Shown here: one piece after another, positions 52,605 to 60,597 of the stretch
How positions within the stretch are numbered: the stretch's first letter is position 1
Layout of the letters: each line of letters begins with the position of its first letter
Assembly: GCF_023498005.1 (NCBI RefSeq)
Contig: NZ_CP097289.1
Span: 620,001-684,000 of the forward strand
DNA from: Streptomyces durmitorensis
GTDB taxonomy: Bacteria; Actinomycetota; Actinomycetes; Streptomycetales; Streptomycetaceae
Direction: 5' to 3'
DNA: 64,000 bases
Notes under the pieces: model-generated
The model's input: only the letters and a program-made list of their open reading frames with translations
The model's database searches: none
Told to the model about the DNA's origin: nothing
Program-made: the position numbers and the translations under genes

Positions 52605-53357
52605 CTAGAGGCCCGCGCGTCCCACGAAGAGGTCCCGCAGGTGGGCCAGGCTCCGCTCGGCGAGCGGGCGCAGGGGCGCGGCCACGGCACGGGCATCGGC
52701 CCGCAGTTGGTCCTCCGCACCGGCTCCGAGGACCTCCACGGCTTCAGTGGCGAAGGACGGCTCGGCGAGCCAGTCGTCGAGAAGTTCGGGGGTGACCTCC
52801 AAGTGGAACTGGAGACCCCAGGCTGCCGGTCCGGCCCGGAACGCCTGGCACTCGGTGGTGTCCGTCCGGGCAAGGACGCGGGCACCGGAGGCGGCAACGA
52901 TGCGGTCGCCGTGCCAGTGGAGCACGGCGGGCGCGTCGGCCAGCGGGCCGACGACCGGATCGGCACGGTCCACGTCCTGCAGCGGAGCCCATCCGATCTC
53001 GCTGCGCCGGCCGAGAGCGGCCCCGGTCCGCACGGTCAGACCCTGCGCGCGGGCGAGGAGTTGGGCACCCAGACACACGCCCAACGTCGGGATCCTCTCC
53101 CGCAGCGCGTCGGCCAGGAGGTCCCGCTCCAGCTTCAGCGCCGGATGCGCCAACACGTCGTCGGCGTTCATGGGACCGCCCATCACGACGAGCCCCGCCA
53201 GCTCGGACACGGGCGGCAGATCGCCGGCTGAGGCACCCGGAGTGTCGATCAGGTTCCGGATGTCGACGTCGAGACCGCTGCCGTCCAGGGCGTCCAGGAT
53301 CAGGCCGGGCTTTTCGACCTCGACGTGCTGAAGGATCAGGACGGTGCGCGGGGGCAT
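52605..53357 (-). CDS. Class I glutamine amidotransferase-like protein
   Basis: A 250-residue GATase. The nucleophile elbow is GVCLGAQLLARAQG (Cys at about 94), and the catalytic His-Glu is in WGLQFHLEVTPE. It resembles the GMP-synthase-like amidotransferases annotated GuaA-domain, acting as a stand-alone glutaminase or gamma-glutamyl hydrolase, as in PuuD-like proteins. AGGAG precedes ATG 53357. No obvious synthetase partner is adjacent. Confidence 0.87.
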   Translation of the reverse strand: MPPRTVLILQHVEVEKPGLILDALDGSGLDVDIRNLIDTPGASAGDLPPVSELAGLVVMGGPMNADDVLAHPALKLERDLLADALRERIPTLGVCLGAQLLARAQGLTVRTGAALGRRSEIGWAPLQDVDRADPVVGPLADAPAVLHWHGDRIVAASGARVLARTDTTECQAFRAGPAAWGLQFHLEVTPELLDDWLAEPSFATEAVEVLGAGAEDQLRADARAVAAPLRPLAERSLAHLRDLFVGRAGL

Positions 53358-53448
53358 GCGGGGATCTCCTGTGGGACGGGGACGCGAACGCGGAAACGAG
53401 CCGCCTCACACCGTAACGTGGCAGGTCAGGACCGGGTTCACGTGGTCC

Positions 53449-54375
53449 TCAATGCCGGATGCGGACGCCGTGGCGGGTGCGCATGCGGTGCAGCTCCCAC
53501 AGGGCCACCGCGGTCACGGACACGGGGCCGCCGAGAACCGCGCACCACTGAGCGGCCGGCGGCCCGTACGGCAGTCCGCCTTCGAGCGCGACGCTGCAGA
53601 GCATCAGTTCCCAGACGAGTACGACGGTGAGCGCGGCCGGGAGAGCGGCGTGCACGTTGGACGTGTTGAACGCGTAGCGGGCGGCGTAGGCCGAGGCGAA
53701 GAGGAGGAACGGCAGCAGCCAGACGAGGCCGATGAGCAGCGCGAGCGCGATCAGGCCGTTCACGAGCGTGCCGTAGTTCTGCTTGAGCACCACGGCGCTG
53801 CCGGCCAGCACGAGTACGACGCCCACCAGGATGCCCACGTACCAGCCCACGGCCTTGAGCGGCGCGCGCAGCCGGGAGCGGAGCACGCGGCGCTGCTCGG
53901 CGGGCGCGTAGCGGATGAAGCCGAAGACGACCAGGGGCCCGGTGAAGATGAGCAGGAGCGGGGCGAGGATCAGCTTCACGACGCCGTCGTTGGCGACCCC
54001 GCTCCAGCCGTCGTCCGCGCCGTAGGTGTAGACGAGGAGAAGACTGGCGATCGCACCGGCGATCGCGCGCCCCAGCTGCACGCGCGTCACGAGCCGGTCC
54101 GCGACACGGCCGGCGCCGGGCTGGTTGAAGATCGCCTCGGCGCGGCGGCGGGCGGAGCGGATCACCGGGATCAGCGGCGAGACGAAGAGGAGCCCAAGAC
54201 CGGAACGCCGCCGCCGGACGGGCTGCGGCGGGTACGGGTACGGCTGAGGCGGGTACGGACCGGGTTGCGGGGGCGCATACGGGCCGGGTTGCGGCGGTCC
54301 GTACGGATGCGGGTCGCCACCGCCCTGGGGCTGGCCGTTCCCCGGTCCCCAGCCCTGATATCCCCCGTGTGCCAC
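53449..54375 (-). CDS. Multi-pass membrane protein with Pro/Gly/Tyr-rich N-terminus
   Basis: A 308-residue protein from GTG 54375 (GGGGGGAACC upstream). Residues 1-55 are rich in Pro, Gly, Gln and Tyr with PQPGPY-type repeats, typical of the disordered tails of actinobacterial membrane proteins. Seven hydrophobic segments follow (about 58-72, 100-118, 135-152, 172-192, 205-225, 235-255 and 270-290). No enzymatic motif is visible. Function is unknown. Confidence 0.8.
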   Translation of the reverse strand: MAHGGYQGWGPGNGQPQGGGDPHPYGPPQPGPYAPPQPGPYPPQPYPYPPQPVRRRRSGLGLLFVSPLIPVIRSARRRAEAIFNQPGAGRVADRLVTRVQLGRAIAGAIASLLLVYTYGADDGWSGVANDGVVKLILAPLLLIFTGPLVVFGFIRYAPAEQRRVLRSRLRAPLKAVGWYVGILVGVVLVLAGSAVVLKQNYGTLVNGLIALALLIGLVWLLPFLLFASAYAARYAFNTSNVHAALPAALTVVLVWELMLCSVALEGGLPYGPPAAQWCAVLGGPVSVTAVALWELHRMRTRHGVRIRH

Positions 54376-54581
54376 GGTTCCCCCCAGCCTCCTGCGACGC
54401 TTCTGAGCGGGCGCAGTTTACTGGCCGGAATTGGGTGGGCGACACCGGAGCTGGGGCGCAGGAGCGTGAACATGTCGTGGACGTCGGCCAGTTGGTCCCG
54501 ATATGCGCCAGGGGTGCAGGTCCACCCCACGCCCAGGGGAGGGGCGACCGGCCTGGCCACCCCTCCCATGTGACGACCGAC

Positions 54582-55850
54582 CTAGCCGACCCGCTGCTCG
54601 TACCCCACGAGCCGTACGCACACGGCGAGTCCCGCGATGGCCTGCTCCAGCTCCGCGAGGCTCGGGTAGCTGGGCGCGATGCGGATCGTGGCGTCGCGCG
54701 GGTCGTCGCCGTGCGGGTGGGTGGCGCCGGCCGGGGTCAGGACGATGCCCGCCTCGGCGGCACGGCGTACGACCTCCTTGGCGCCGCCGTCGGTCAGTTC
54801 GAGGGTGACGAAGTAGCCACCCTTGGGGTCGGTCCACCGGGCGAGGCCGGTGGAGCCGAGCTCCGCCTCCAGGATCCGGGCCACCGCCTCGAACTTCGGC
54901 TGGAGCAGGGCGCGCTGGCGCTCCATGTGGGCGCGGACCCCGTCGGCGTCCCGCAGGAACATCACGTGCCGCAGCTGGTTGACCTTGTCCGGGCCGATCG
55001 AGCGCTTGGCGTTGTTGGCGAGGATCCACTTCAGGTTCGCGGGCGACGAGCCGAAGAAGGCGACGCCCGAGCCCGCCGCGGTGATCTTCGAGGTGGAGCC
55101 GAAGACGAAGACGCGGTCCGCGTTCCCGGCGTCCGCGCAGGCGGTCAGCAGGTCGGCGATCTCGACGGGCTCGTCGGTGAGGTGGTGAGCGGCGTACGCG
55201 TTGTCCCAGAAGATCCGGAAGTCGGGCGCGGCGGCCTGCATCGAGGCGAGGCGGGCGACGGTCTCGTCGCTGTAGGAGACGCCGTCGGGGTTGCTGTACT
55301 TCGGGACGCACCAGATGCCCTTGACCGTCGGGTCCTCGGCGACGAGCCGCTCCACGACGTCCATGTCCGGCCCCTCGGCGGTCATCGGCACCGGAATCAT
55401 GTCGATCCCGAACCGCTCGCAGAGCCCGAAGTGCCGGTCGTAGCCCGGTACGGGGCACAGGAACGCGATCCGCTCCTGGTCCGCCCAGCGCGACTCGGCC
55501 CCCGGCACCACGCTCAGCAGGGCGTGCACCAGGCAGTCGTGCATCAGCTCGAGGCTGGAGTTGCCGAGCGCGAGGAGCTGCCCGGCAGGCACCTGGAGCA
55601 CGTCCGCGAAGATCTCCCGGAGCTCCAGCAGACCCTGGAGACCGCCGTAGTTGCGTACGTCCGTGCCGTCGGCGGCGGTGTGCCGCCCGCCCGGCAGGCT
55701 CAGCAGGTCCTCGGAGAGGTCGAGCTGCTCCGGCGCCGGCTTGCCGCGCGTGAGGTCGAGCGAGAGCCCGCGACCTGCGAGGTCCTGGTAGTCCTTGCGG
55801 GCCCGCTCAAGGAGCCCGGTCAAGGAGTCGGGGCTCAGCTCGGTGGTCAT
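54582..55850 (-). CDS. PLP-dependent aminotransferase (type Ic aspartate aminotransferase-like)
   Basis: A 422-residue class I/II aminotransferase. The N-terminus LSLDLTRGKPAPEQLDLSED and VRNYGGLQGLLELREIFADV define the PF12897-type aminotransferases now assigned as aspartate aminotransferase type Ic. PLP-binding Lys is in FGSTSKITAAGSGVAFF, and the Asp-aldimine contacts are in IFWDNAYAAHHL. AAGGA precedes ATG 55850. It probably makes aspartate and 2-oxoglutarate from glutamate and oxaloacetate, or the reverse. Confidence 0.9.
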   Translation of the reverse strand: MTTELSPDSLTGLLERARKDYQDLAGRGLSLDLTRGKPAPEQLDLSEDLLSLPGGRHTAADGTDVRNYGGLQGLLELREIFADVLQVPAGQLLALGNSSLELMHDCLVHALLSVVPGAESRWADQERIAFLCPVPGYDRHFGLCERFGIDMIPVPMTAEGPDMDVVERLVAEDPTVKGIWCVPKYSNPDGVSYSDETVARLASMQAAAPDFRIFWDNAYAAHHLTDEPVEIADLLTACADAGNADRVFVFGSTSKITAAGSGVAFFGSSPANLKWILANNAKRSIGPDKVNQLRHVMFLRDADGVRAHMERQRALLQPKFEAVARILEAELGSTGLARWTDPKGGYFVTLELTDGGAKEVVRRAAEAGIVLTPAGATHPHGDDPRDATIRIAPSYPSLAELEQAIAGLAVCVRLVGYEQRVG

Positions 55851-56069
55851 GGTGTGTCCTTACGTTGTCGGCGCTGCCGGGGCGTGTGAGCTGCCTCGGC
55901 CGGCGACGGGGGCATCGGCACTGCCTGCCGAGGATACAAAGGGATGGCCTGCCCATGGCCGGGCAGGTGGCGCTCGTCACCCTTCAGGGCACGCCCGGCC
56001 TGCAGGGACCGGCCACGCCCGGCGGCACCGCGGTCTGGTGCGCGGGGGATCTCCCCGCCCGCACATTCC

Positions 56070-56096
56070 ATGCACACGCAAGGGCTGTACGTGCAT
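56070..56096. promoter_or_regulatory. Inverted repeat upstream of the marR-like gene
   Basis: ATGCAC (56070-56075) and GTGCAT (56091-56096) are complements around a 15-base spacer, 40 bases upstream of the MarR-type gene. It shares the TGCA core with a site at 56649-56664 upstream of the Old Yellow Enzyme gene, so both may be bound by the MarR-type protein. Confidence 0.4.
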
Positions 56097-56135
56097 CTAT
56101 CATGGGTCTGTTGAGCCGACACGCGGAGTTGAGAC

Positions 56136-56564
56136 ATGACCCACGGTGACTCTGAACGCTGGACCCACCTGGTGACGCTGCACAGCCGCGTCGAGCAGCA
56201 CCTGACCGAGGTCCTGCACCGCCGCTGCGCACTGGGCCTGCGCGAGTACCGCACGCTCAGCCACCTGACGGACGCCCCCGAGGGCGAGCTGCGGATGCAG
56301 GAACTCGCCGACGCGGTCGGCCTCGACCAGAGCTCGGCGTCCCGCCTCGCCGGCCGCCTGGAGCGCGCCGAACTGGCCGAGCGCTGCCACTGCCCCGGTG
56401 ACCGGCGCGGAGTCTTCCTCGGGATCACTAAAGCCGGACGCGAACGCCAGGCCCAGGCCCAGCCGATCTACGAGGCCGCCTTGAGCGAGGCACTGGACGA
56501 GGCCGCATCCGCCACCGACCCGGCGCTCGCCACCCTGACCCGGAGCCTGCGTACGTCTGCCTGA
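56136..56564 (+). CDS. MarR-family regulator
   Basis: A 142-residue winged-helix protein (LREYRTLSHLTDAPEGELRM, DQSSASRLAGRLERAELAER, CPGDRRGVFLGITKAGRERQ). Two Cys in the wing (RCHCPGDRRG) might make it redox-sensitive, as in several MarR proteins controlling flavoenzymes. It is upstream of and codirectional with the Old Yellow Enzyme gene (140-base gap with a TTGCA-N6-TGCAA site). Start ATG 56136 with GCGGAG upstream. Confidence 0.88.
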   Translation: MTHGDSERWTHLVTLHSRVEQHLTEVLHRRCALGLREYRTLSHLTDAPEGELRMQELADAVGLDQSSASRLAGRLERAELAERCHCPGDRRGVFLGITKAGRERQAQAQPIYEAALSEALDEAASATDPALATLTRSLRTSA

Positions 56565-56648
56565 CCCGCGCCCCTGCGTCACTCCCCCTTCGACTTCCCC
56601 CCTCCTCACCCCTCCCTGATGACAGATCGGCGGCCGACTCATTAGTAT

Positions 56649-56664
56649 TTGCATGCGCCTGCAA
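56649..56664. promoter_or_regulatory. Inverted repeat upstream of the Old Yellow Enzyme gene
   Basis: TTGCA (56649-56653) and TGCAA (56660-56664) flank TGCGCC, 40 bases upstream of the GTG start. The 16-bp size suits a MarR dimer. Confidence 0.45.
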
Positions 56665-56704
56665 TTGTTGTAGGTACATGCACATACTGTCGTGAAGGAG
56701 AACC

Positions 56705-57808
56705 GTGAACTCGCCCCTGCTCGAGCCGTACCGCGGACCCGCCCTCCACCTGCCCAACCGGACGGCCATGGCCGCGATGACCCGTGCCCGCGCGGACGAC
56801 GCCACCGGGGCCCCCATCCCGCTCATGGCCGAGTACTACGCACAGCGCGCCACCGCCGGGCTCATCGTCAGCGAGGGGATCTGGCCGCACCGTCTCGGCA
56901 AGGGCGGCCCCGGTGTCCCCGGCCTGACCGGGCAGGCCCACGTCGAAGGCTGGCGCCGGGTGACACGGGCGGTGCACGACGCCGGAGGCCGTGTCTTCGC
57001 CCAGCTGTGGCACGTGGGACGCGTCAGCCACCCCGACATCCTCGGCGGTGAGCAGCCGGTCGCACCGTCCGCCGTGGCCGTCTCGCCCGGCCACGGCCAG
57101 ATCTACACCGCCTCCGGACCACAGGAATACGTCGTCCCGCGCGCACTGACCACAGCCGAGGTCACCGAGACCGTCGAGGCCCACGCCTCGGCCGCCCGCA
57201 ACGCGATCGACGCCGGCTTCGACGGGGTCGAGATCAGCGGCGCCTACGGCTACCTCCTCGCCCAGTTCCTGTCCGACAACGCGAATCTGCGCACCGACGG
57301 ATACGGCGACCACGTCCGGTTCGTGATCGAGGTGGTCGAAGCGGTCGCCGCCGCGATCGGAGCGGACCGCACCGCCCTGCGCGTCTCCCCCGGCAATCCG
57401 CTCCTGGACACCGTCGAGACCGACCCGGCCTCGCGCTACCACCGCCTGCTGGACGCGCTGAACGGAATGGACCTGGCGTACCTGCACGTGGTGCAGTCCG
57501 GAAAGTACGCCGCCCTCGCAGACCTGCGCCCTCGCTGGAACGGCACTTTGGTGGCCACCTACGACGGCCCCGAGCCCGGCAGCCGGGAACAGGCCGAGCA
57601 GGCGCTGCGCACAGGGCTCGCCGACGTCTACTCCTTCGGCCGGCTCTTCCTGGCCAACCCGGATCTGCCCCGGCGCATCGCCGACGACGCACCACTCAAC
57701 CCGCAGCGCGCCAGTGGCATGTACGGGGGCGGCGGGGAGGGGTACGTGGACTACCCCGTCCTCGCGGGGAGTTCAGTGGGTCCCGCGCCGGGCAGTGACA
57801 TCCGCTGA
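56705..57808 (+). CDS. Old Yellow Enzyme-type flavin oxidoreductase with altered active site
   Basis: A 367-residue FMN-dependent ene-reductase-like TIM barrel (start GTG 56705, GAAGGAG upstream). Conserved: MAAMTRARADD, FAQLWHVGRVSHP, ALRVSP, the FMN-phosphate loop YSFGRLFLANPDL and the NPQR ... YGGGGEGYVDYP ending. The substrate-binding pair (His191/Asn194 in OYE1, HxxH/HxxN) is replaced: the segment reads GVEISGAYGYLLAQF, with Ser178 and Tyr181, and the SVENR segment after RTDxYG is absent (RTDGYGDHVRF). Tyr183, the proton donor, remains. It may reduce unusual substrates or have changed function. A MarR gene precedes it, and its last 58 bases overlap the convergent HxlR gene. Confidence 0.9.
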   Translation: MNSPLLEPYRGPALHLPNRTAMAAMTRARADDATGAPIPLMAEYYAQRATAGLIVSEGIWPHRLGKGGPGVPGLTGQAHVEGWRRVTRAVHDAGGRVFAQLWHVGRVSHPDILGGEQPVAPSAVAVSPGHGQIYTASGPQEYVVPRALTTAEVTETVEAHASAARNAIDAGFDGVEISGAYGYLLAQFLSDNANLRTDGYGDHVRFVIEVVEAVAAAIGADRTALRVSPGNPLLDTVETDPASRYHRLLDALNGMDLAYLHVVQSGKYAALADLRPRWNGTLVATYDGPEPGSREQAEQALRTGLADVYSFGRLFLANPDLPRRIADDAPLNPQRASGMYGGGGEGYVDYPVLAGSSVGPAPGSDIR

Positions 57809-58149
57809 GTGATCCGGTCGAACAAGTCCGTCAGTGGCTCGCCGATGTCCTGACCGAACTCGGTGAGCCCGTACGTGACTTGGGGTGGGGTCGTCGGCTC
57901 GACCTCCCGCCGGACCAGGCCGTCCTCGACCAGTCCGCGCAGGGTCTGCGCGAGCATCTTCTCGCTGATCCCCTGGATGCTGTCGCGCAGCTCATAGAAC
58001 CGAAGGTCGTTGCTCCGCAAGGAGATCAGCACCCAGACGCCCCACTTGCTGGTCACGTGGTCGACCACGTCACGCGCGGGGCAGTCGGTGTGAAACACGT
58101 CATAGCGGTTGCCCGTCTCGGCCTGCCTCAGCTGCGCGCCTTCCTTCAT
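57751..58149 (-). CDS. HxlR-family regulator
   Basis: A 132-residue HxlR/MarR-like winged helix with a single N-terminal Cys (FHTDCPARDVVDHVTSKWGV). This position is the redox sensor in QorR/HypR-type members. DNA-binding region: LRFYELRDSIQGISEKMLAQ, TLRGLVEDGLVRREV. It is divergent from the NmrA-like reductase gene (93-base gap with a CTTAC-N5-GTAAG site) and probably represses it. It ends inside the end of the Old Yellow Enzyme gene. Confidence 0.9.
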   Translation of the reverse strand: MKEGAQLRQAETGNRYDVFHTDCPARDVVDHVTSKWGVWVLISLRSNDLRFYELRDSIQGISEKMLAQTLRGLVEDGLVRREVEPTTPPQVTYGLTEFGQDIGEPLTDLFDRITQRMSLPGAGPTELPARTG

Positions 58150-58175
58150 GTCCGGAGCTTACCTCTGGGTATGTT

Positions 58176-58190
58176 CTTACGAAAAGTAAG
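58176..58190. promoter_or_regulatory. HxlR-type operator
   Basis: CTTAC (58176-58180) and GTAAG (58186-58190) are complements around GAAAA. A further CTTAC half-site is at 58158-58162. This is the pattern of HxlR/QorR operators and sits in the divergent promoter region of the regulator and the reductase. Confidence 0.6.
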
Positions 58191-58242
58191 CCCCGGCTCC
58201 TAGCGTCGATTTCCGTAGCGAACAACGGACTTGGAGCTGAAC

Positions 58243-59082
58243 ATGATCGTGGTGACCGGGGCTACCGGAAATGTGGGCATGCCTTTGACGCAGGCCCTGA
58301 CCGAGGCGGGCGAGCAGGTGACAGCGGTGTCGCGGCGCGCGGTGGCGATGCCGGACGGCGTCCGTCATGTGACGGCCGACCTGGCCGAGCCCGCAGGCCT
58401 GGGGCCCGCGTTGGACGGGGCGAAGGCGCTGTTCCTCCTCCTCTCCGGCGACCTGCACGCTCCCGAAGCCAGGCCGGCCGACATCATCGGCCTGGCCGCG
58501 GCCAGTGGGGTCCGCCGGGTCGTCCTGCTGTCCTCGCAGGGCGTGGCGACCAGACCCCTCGGCCCGTCCCGGGTCGCGATGCGCGCGGTGGAGGACGCGT
58601 TGCGGGAGTCGGCTCTGGACTGGGCCGTCCTGCGTCCGGGCGGTTTCGCCTCCAACGCCTTGGGCTGGGCGGAGTCCGTCCGCACGCAGGGGACGGTCGC
58701 CGCGCCCTTCGGTGACGTGGGGGTGCCGGTCATCGACCCGGCCGACATCGCCGAGGTCGCGGCGGCCTGCCTGGTGGACGACCGGCACACCGGCGGGGTG
58801 TACGAGCTGACCGGGCCGGAGGTGATCACGCCGCGTCAGCAAGCAGAGGTGATCGCCGCCGCGCTCAGCTCGCCGGTGCGGTTCCACGAACTCACCCGAG
58901 ACGAGGCCAGGGCCGCGATGACCCGCTTCGTACCGGCGGAGCTCGCCGACGACACCCTGGACATCATCGCCGCGCCGATCCCGGCCGAACTACGGATCAG
59001 CCCGGACGTGGAACGAGTCCTCGGCCGCGCCCCGCGCCCCTTCAGCGACTGGGTCTCCCGGAACATCACCGCATTCCGCTGA
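58243..59082 (+). CDS. NmrA-like NAD(P)-binding reductase
   Basis: The start ATG 58243 (GGAG 7 bases upstream) gives 279 residues of the atypical SDR/NmrA class. The nucleotide-binding loop is IVVTGATGNVGMPLTQALTE and strand 4 reads RRVVLLSSQGVATR. The YxxxK pair of classical SDRs is absent, as usual in this branch, which includes quinone reductase QOR2 and NmrA. An HxlR regulator is divergent; pairs of this kind respond to quinones or electrophiles. The substrate is uncertain. Confidence 0.88.
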   Translation: MIVVTGATGNVGMPLTQALTEAGEQVTAVSRRAVAMPDGVRHVTADLAEPAGLGPALDGAKALFLLLSGDLHAPEARPADIIGLAAASGVRRVVLLSSQGVATRPLGPSRVAMRAVEDALRESALDWAVLRPGGFASNALGWAESVRTQGTVAAPFGDVGVPVIDPADIAEVAAACLVDDRHTGGVYELTGPEVITPRQQAEVIAAALSSPVRFHELTRDEARAAMTRFVPAELADDTLDIIAAPIPAELRISPDVERVLGRAPRPFSDWVSRNITAFR

Positions 59083-59140
59083 GCCACGACTCAGGGGCGC
59101 GGACACCGGAGTCTTAGGCGAAGTCAGCACGTACAAGCCC

Positions 59141-59515
59141 TCACGAGGAGACGAGCTCGGCTGCCTTCGTCATCGGCCCTCCGGCGTCACCGGTGTTCAT
59201 CGTCCCCGTCGGCTCGAAGAGCAGGATGGCGGTCTCCTCGTCCGCCAGCGGGCAGTGCTCGACCCCACGGGGAACCACGAACAACTCCCCCGGATCCAGG
59301 ACCACATCGCCGTCCCTGAGCTGGATGGTCAGCCGCCCGCTGATCACCAGGAACAGTTCATCGGTGTCCTCGTGGCTGTGCCAGACGAACTCCCCGTGCA
59401 GTTTGGCCAGCTTGACCTCGTAGTCGTTGAGGACGGCCACCGTCTTCTGCGACCACAACTCGCTGAATCCCGCGAGCTTTTCGGCGATGTTGACGGGTAC
59501 GGGCTTCCTGGGCAT
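59141..59515 (-). CDS. Cupin-domain protein
   Basis: The start ATG 59515 (AGGAAGG upstream) gives 124 residues. A single cupin barrel: motif 1 [20 protein letters not shown] with two His and Glu as metal ligands, motif 2 [18 protein letters not shown] with the third His. Dioxygenase or isomerase activity is possible but not assignable. It is divergent from an AraC regulator (122-base gap), which probably controls it. Confidence 0.87.
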   Translation of the reverse strand: MPRKPVPVNIAEKLAGFSELWSQKTVAVLNDYEVKLAKLHGEFVWHSHEDTDELFLVISGRLTIQLRDGDVVLDPGELFVVPRGVEHCPLADEETAILLFEPTGTMNTGDAGGPMTKAAELVSS

Positions 59516-59637
59516 GGGGCATTCCTTCCTCATGGCCGGCGGCCGGAGGACTCCTCGGCCTGTCGAGTCCTCCGGCTGTCCGGCTGATGCCATGAGCCTG
59601 CCGCGCCCGGACTCCGCCGGTCTTGTACGTTCCTGGC

Positions 59638-60501
59638 ATGACCGGAGAGCGACCCCGCACGTCAAGCCCGCACACGTCAGGGTCCCGTACGTCGATCAGC
59701 GCCTGGCGACCGTCGGTCCCGGGGATCGCCGAGGTCTTCCACGCGCGCTTCACCGACCACGCGTATCCGGCCCACACCCACGACACGTGGGACCTGATGA
59801 TCCTCGACGACGGGGCGGTCGACTTCGCGCTCGACCGCCGCCGCCATGACGCGACCGGCACGGCCAGTGTTCTGTTGCTGCCTCCCGGCGTACCGCACGA
59901 CGGGCGGACGGTCACCCCGGCGGGCTTCCAAAAACGCGTGCTCTACCTCGATGACTCCGTGCTCCCCCAGCGGCTGGCCGGTCGCGCGGTGGGCGGTCCC
60001 GTCCTCGACGACCCCTTGCTGCGCCATCGGATCCACCAACTGCACGCTTCCCTCGGGCACAGGGGAGACGAGTTCGAAGCCGAGTCGCGCCTGTCCTTCG
60101 TCCGCGAACGCCTCCACGTCCACCTCGACGCGCTGCGGCCCCGCACACCGGGCCTGGACGCCGACCGTCTCGCGGCCGCACTGCGCGAGCTCCTGGACTC
60201 CCGGACCGTCACCGGTCTCTCGCTGCAACAGGCAGCCACTGTCCTGCACGCGCACCCCACCCACCTGATCCGCTGCTTCAGGCAGACCTACGGCCTGCCG
60301 CCGCATGCCTACCTCACCGGCAAGCGCATCGACCGGGCGCGCCGCCTCCTGCTCGGCGGCCAACGCCCCGCCGAGGTCGCGACCGCCGTCGGGTTCCACG
60401 ACCAGGCCCATCTGAACCGGCACTTCACACGCCATGTGGGCACGACGCCCGGACGCTTTGGACGGGGCGGGGGACAGCCCCCGTATCCATCGACCAGGTG
60501 A
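59638..60501 (+). CDS. AraC-family regulator
   Basis: The start ATG 59638 gives 287 residues. The N-terminal cupin-like sensor ([40 protein letters not shown]) is followed by the two AraC HTH motifs ([20 protein letters not shown] and [20 protein letters not shown]). It is divergent from the cupin gene. Its effector is unknown. Confidence 0.9.
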   Translation: MTGERPRTSSPHTSGSRTSISAWRPSVPGIAEVFHARFTDHAYPAHTHDTWDLMILDDGAVDFALDRRRHDATGTASVLLLPPGVPHDGRTVTPAGFQKRVLYLDDSVLPQRLAGRAVGGPVLDDPLLRHRIHQLHASLGHRGDEFEAESRLSFVRERLHVHLDALRPRTPGLDADRLAAALRELLDSRTVTGLSLQQAATVLHAHPTHLIRCFRQTYGLPPHAYLTGKRIDRARRLLLGGQRPAEVATAVGFHDQAHLNRHFTRHVGTTPGRFGRGGGQPPYPSTR

Positions 60502-60597
60502 CCTGATGTTCTGTCACCGCCCCTGCTTCTAGCGTCAGTTCCGTCCACTTGTTCTCGGGCCGGCTAGCTCTTGAGCCGGTCGAACCCAAGGAGCACG

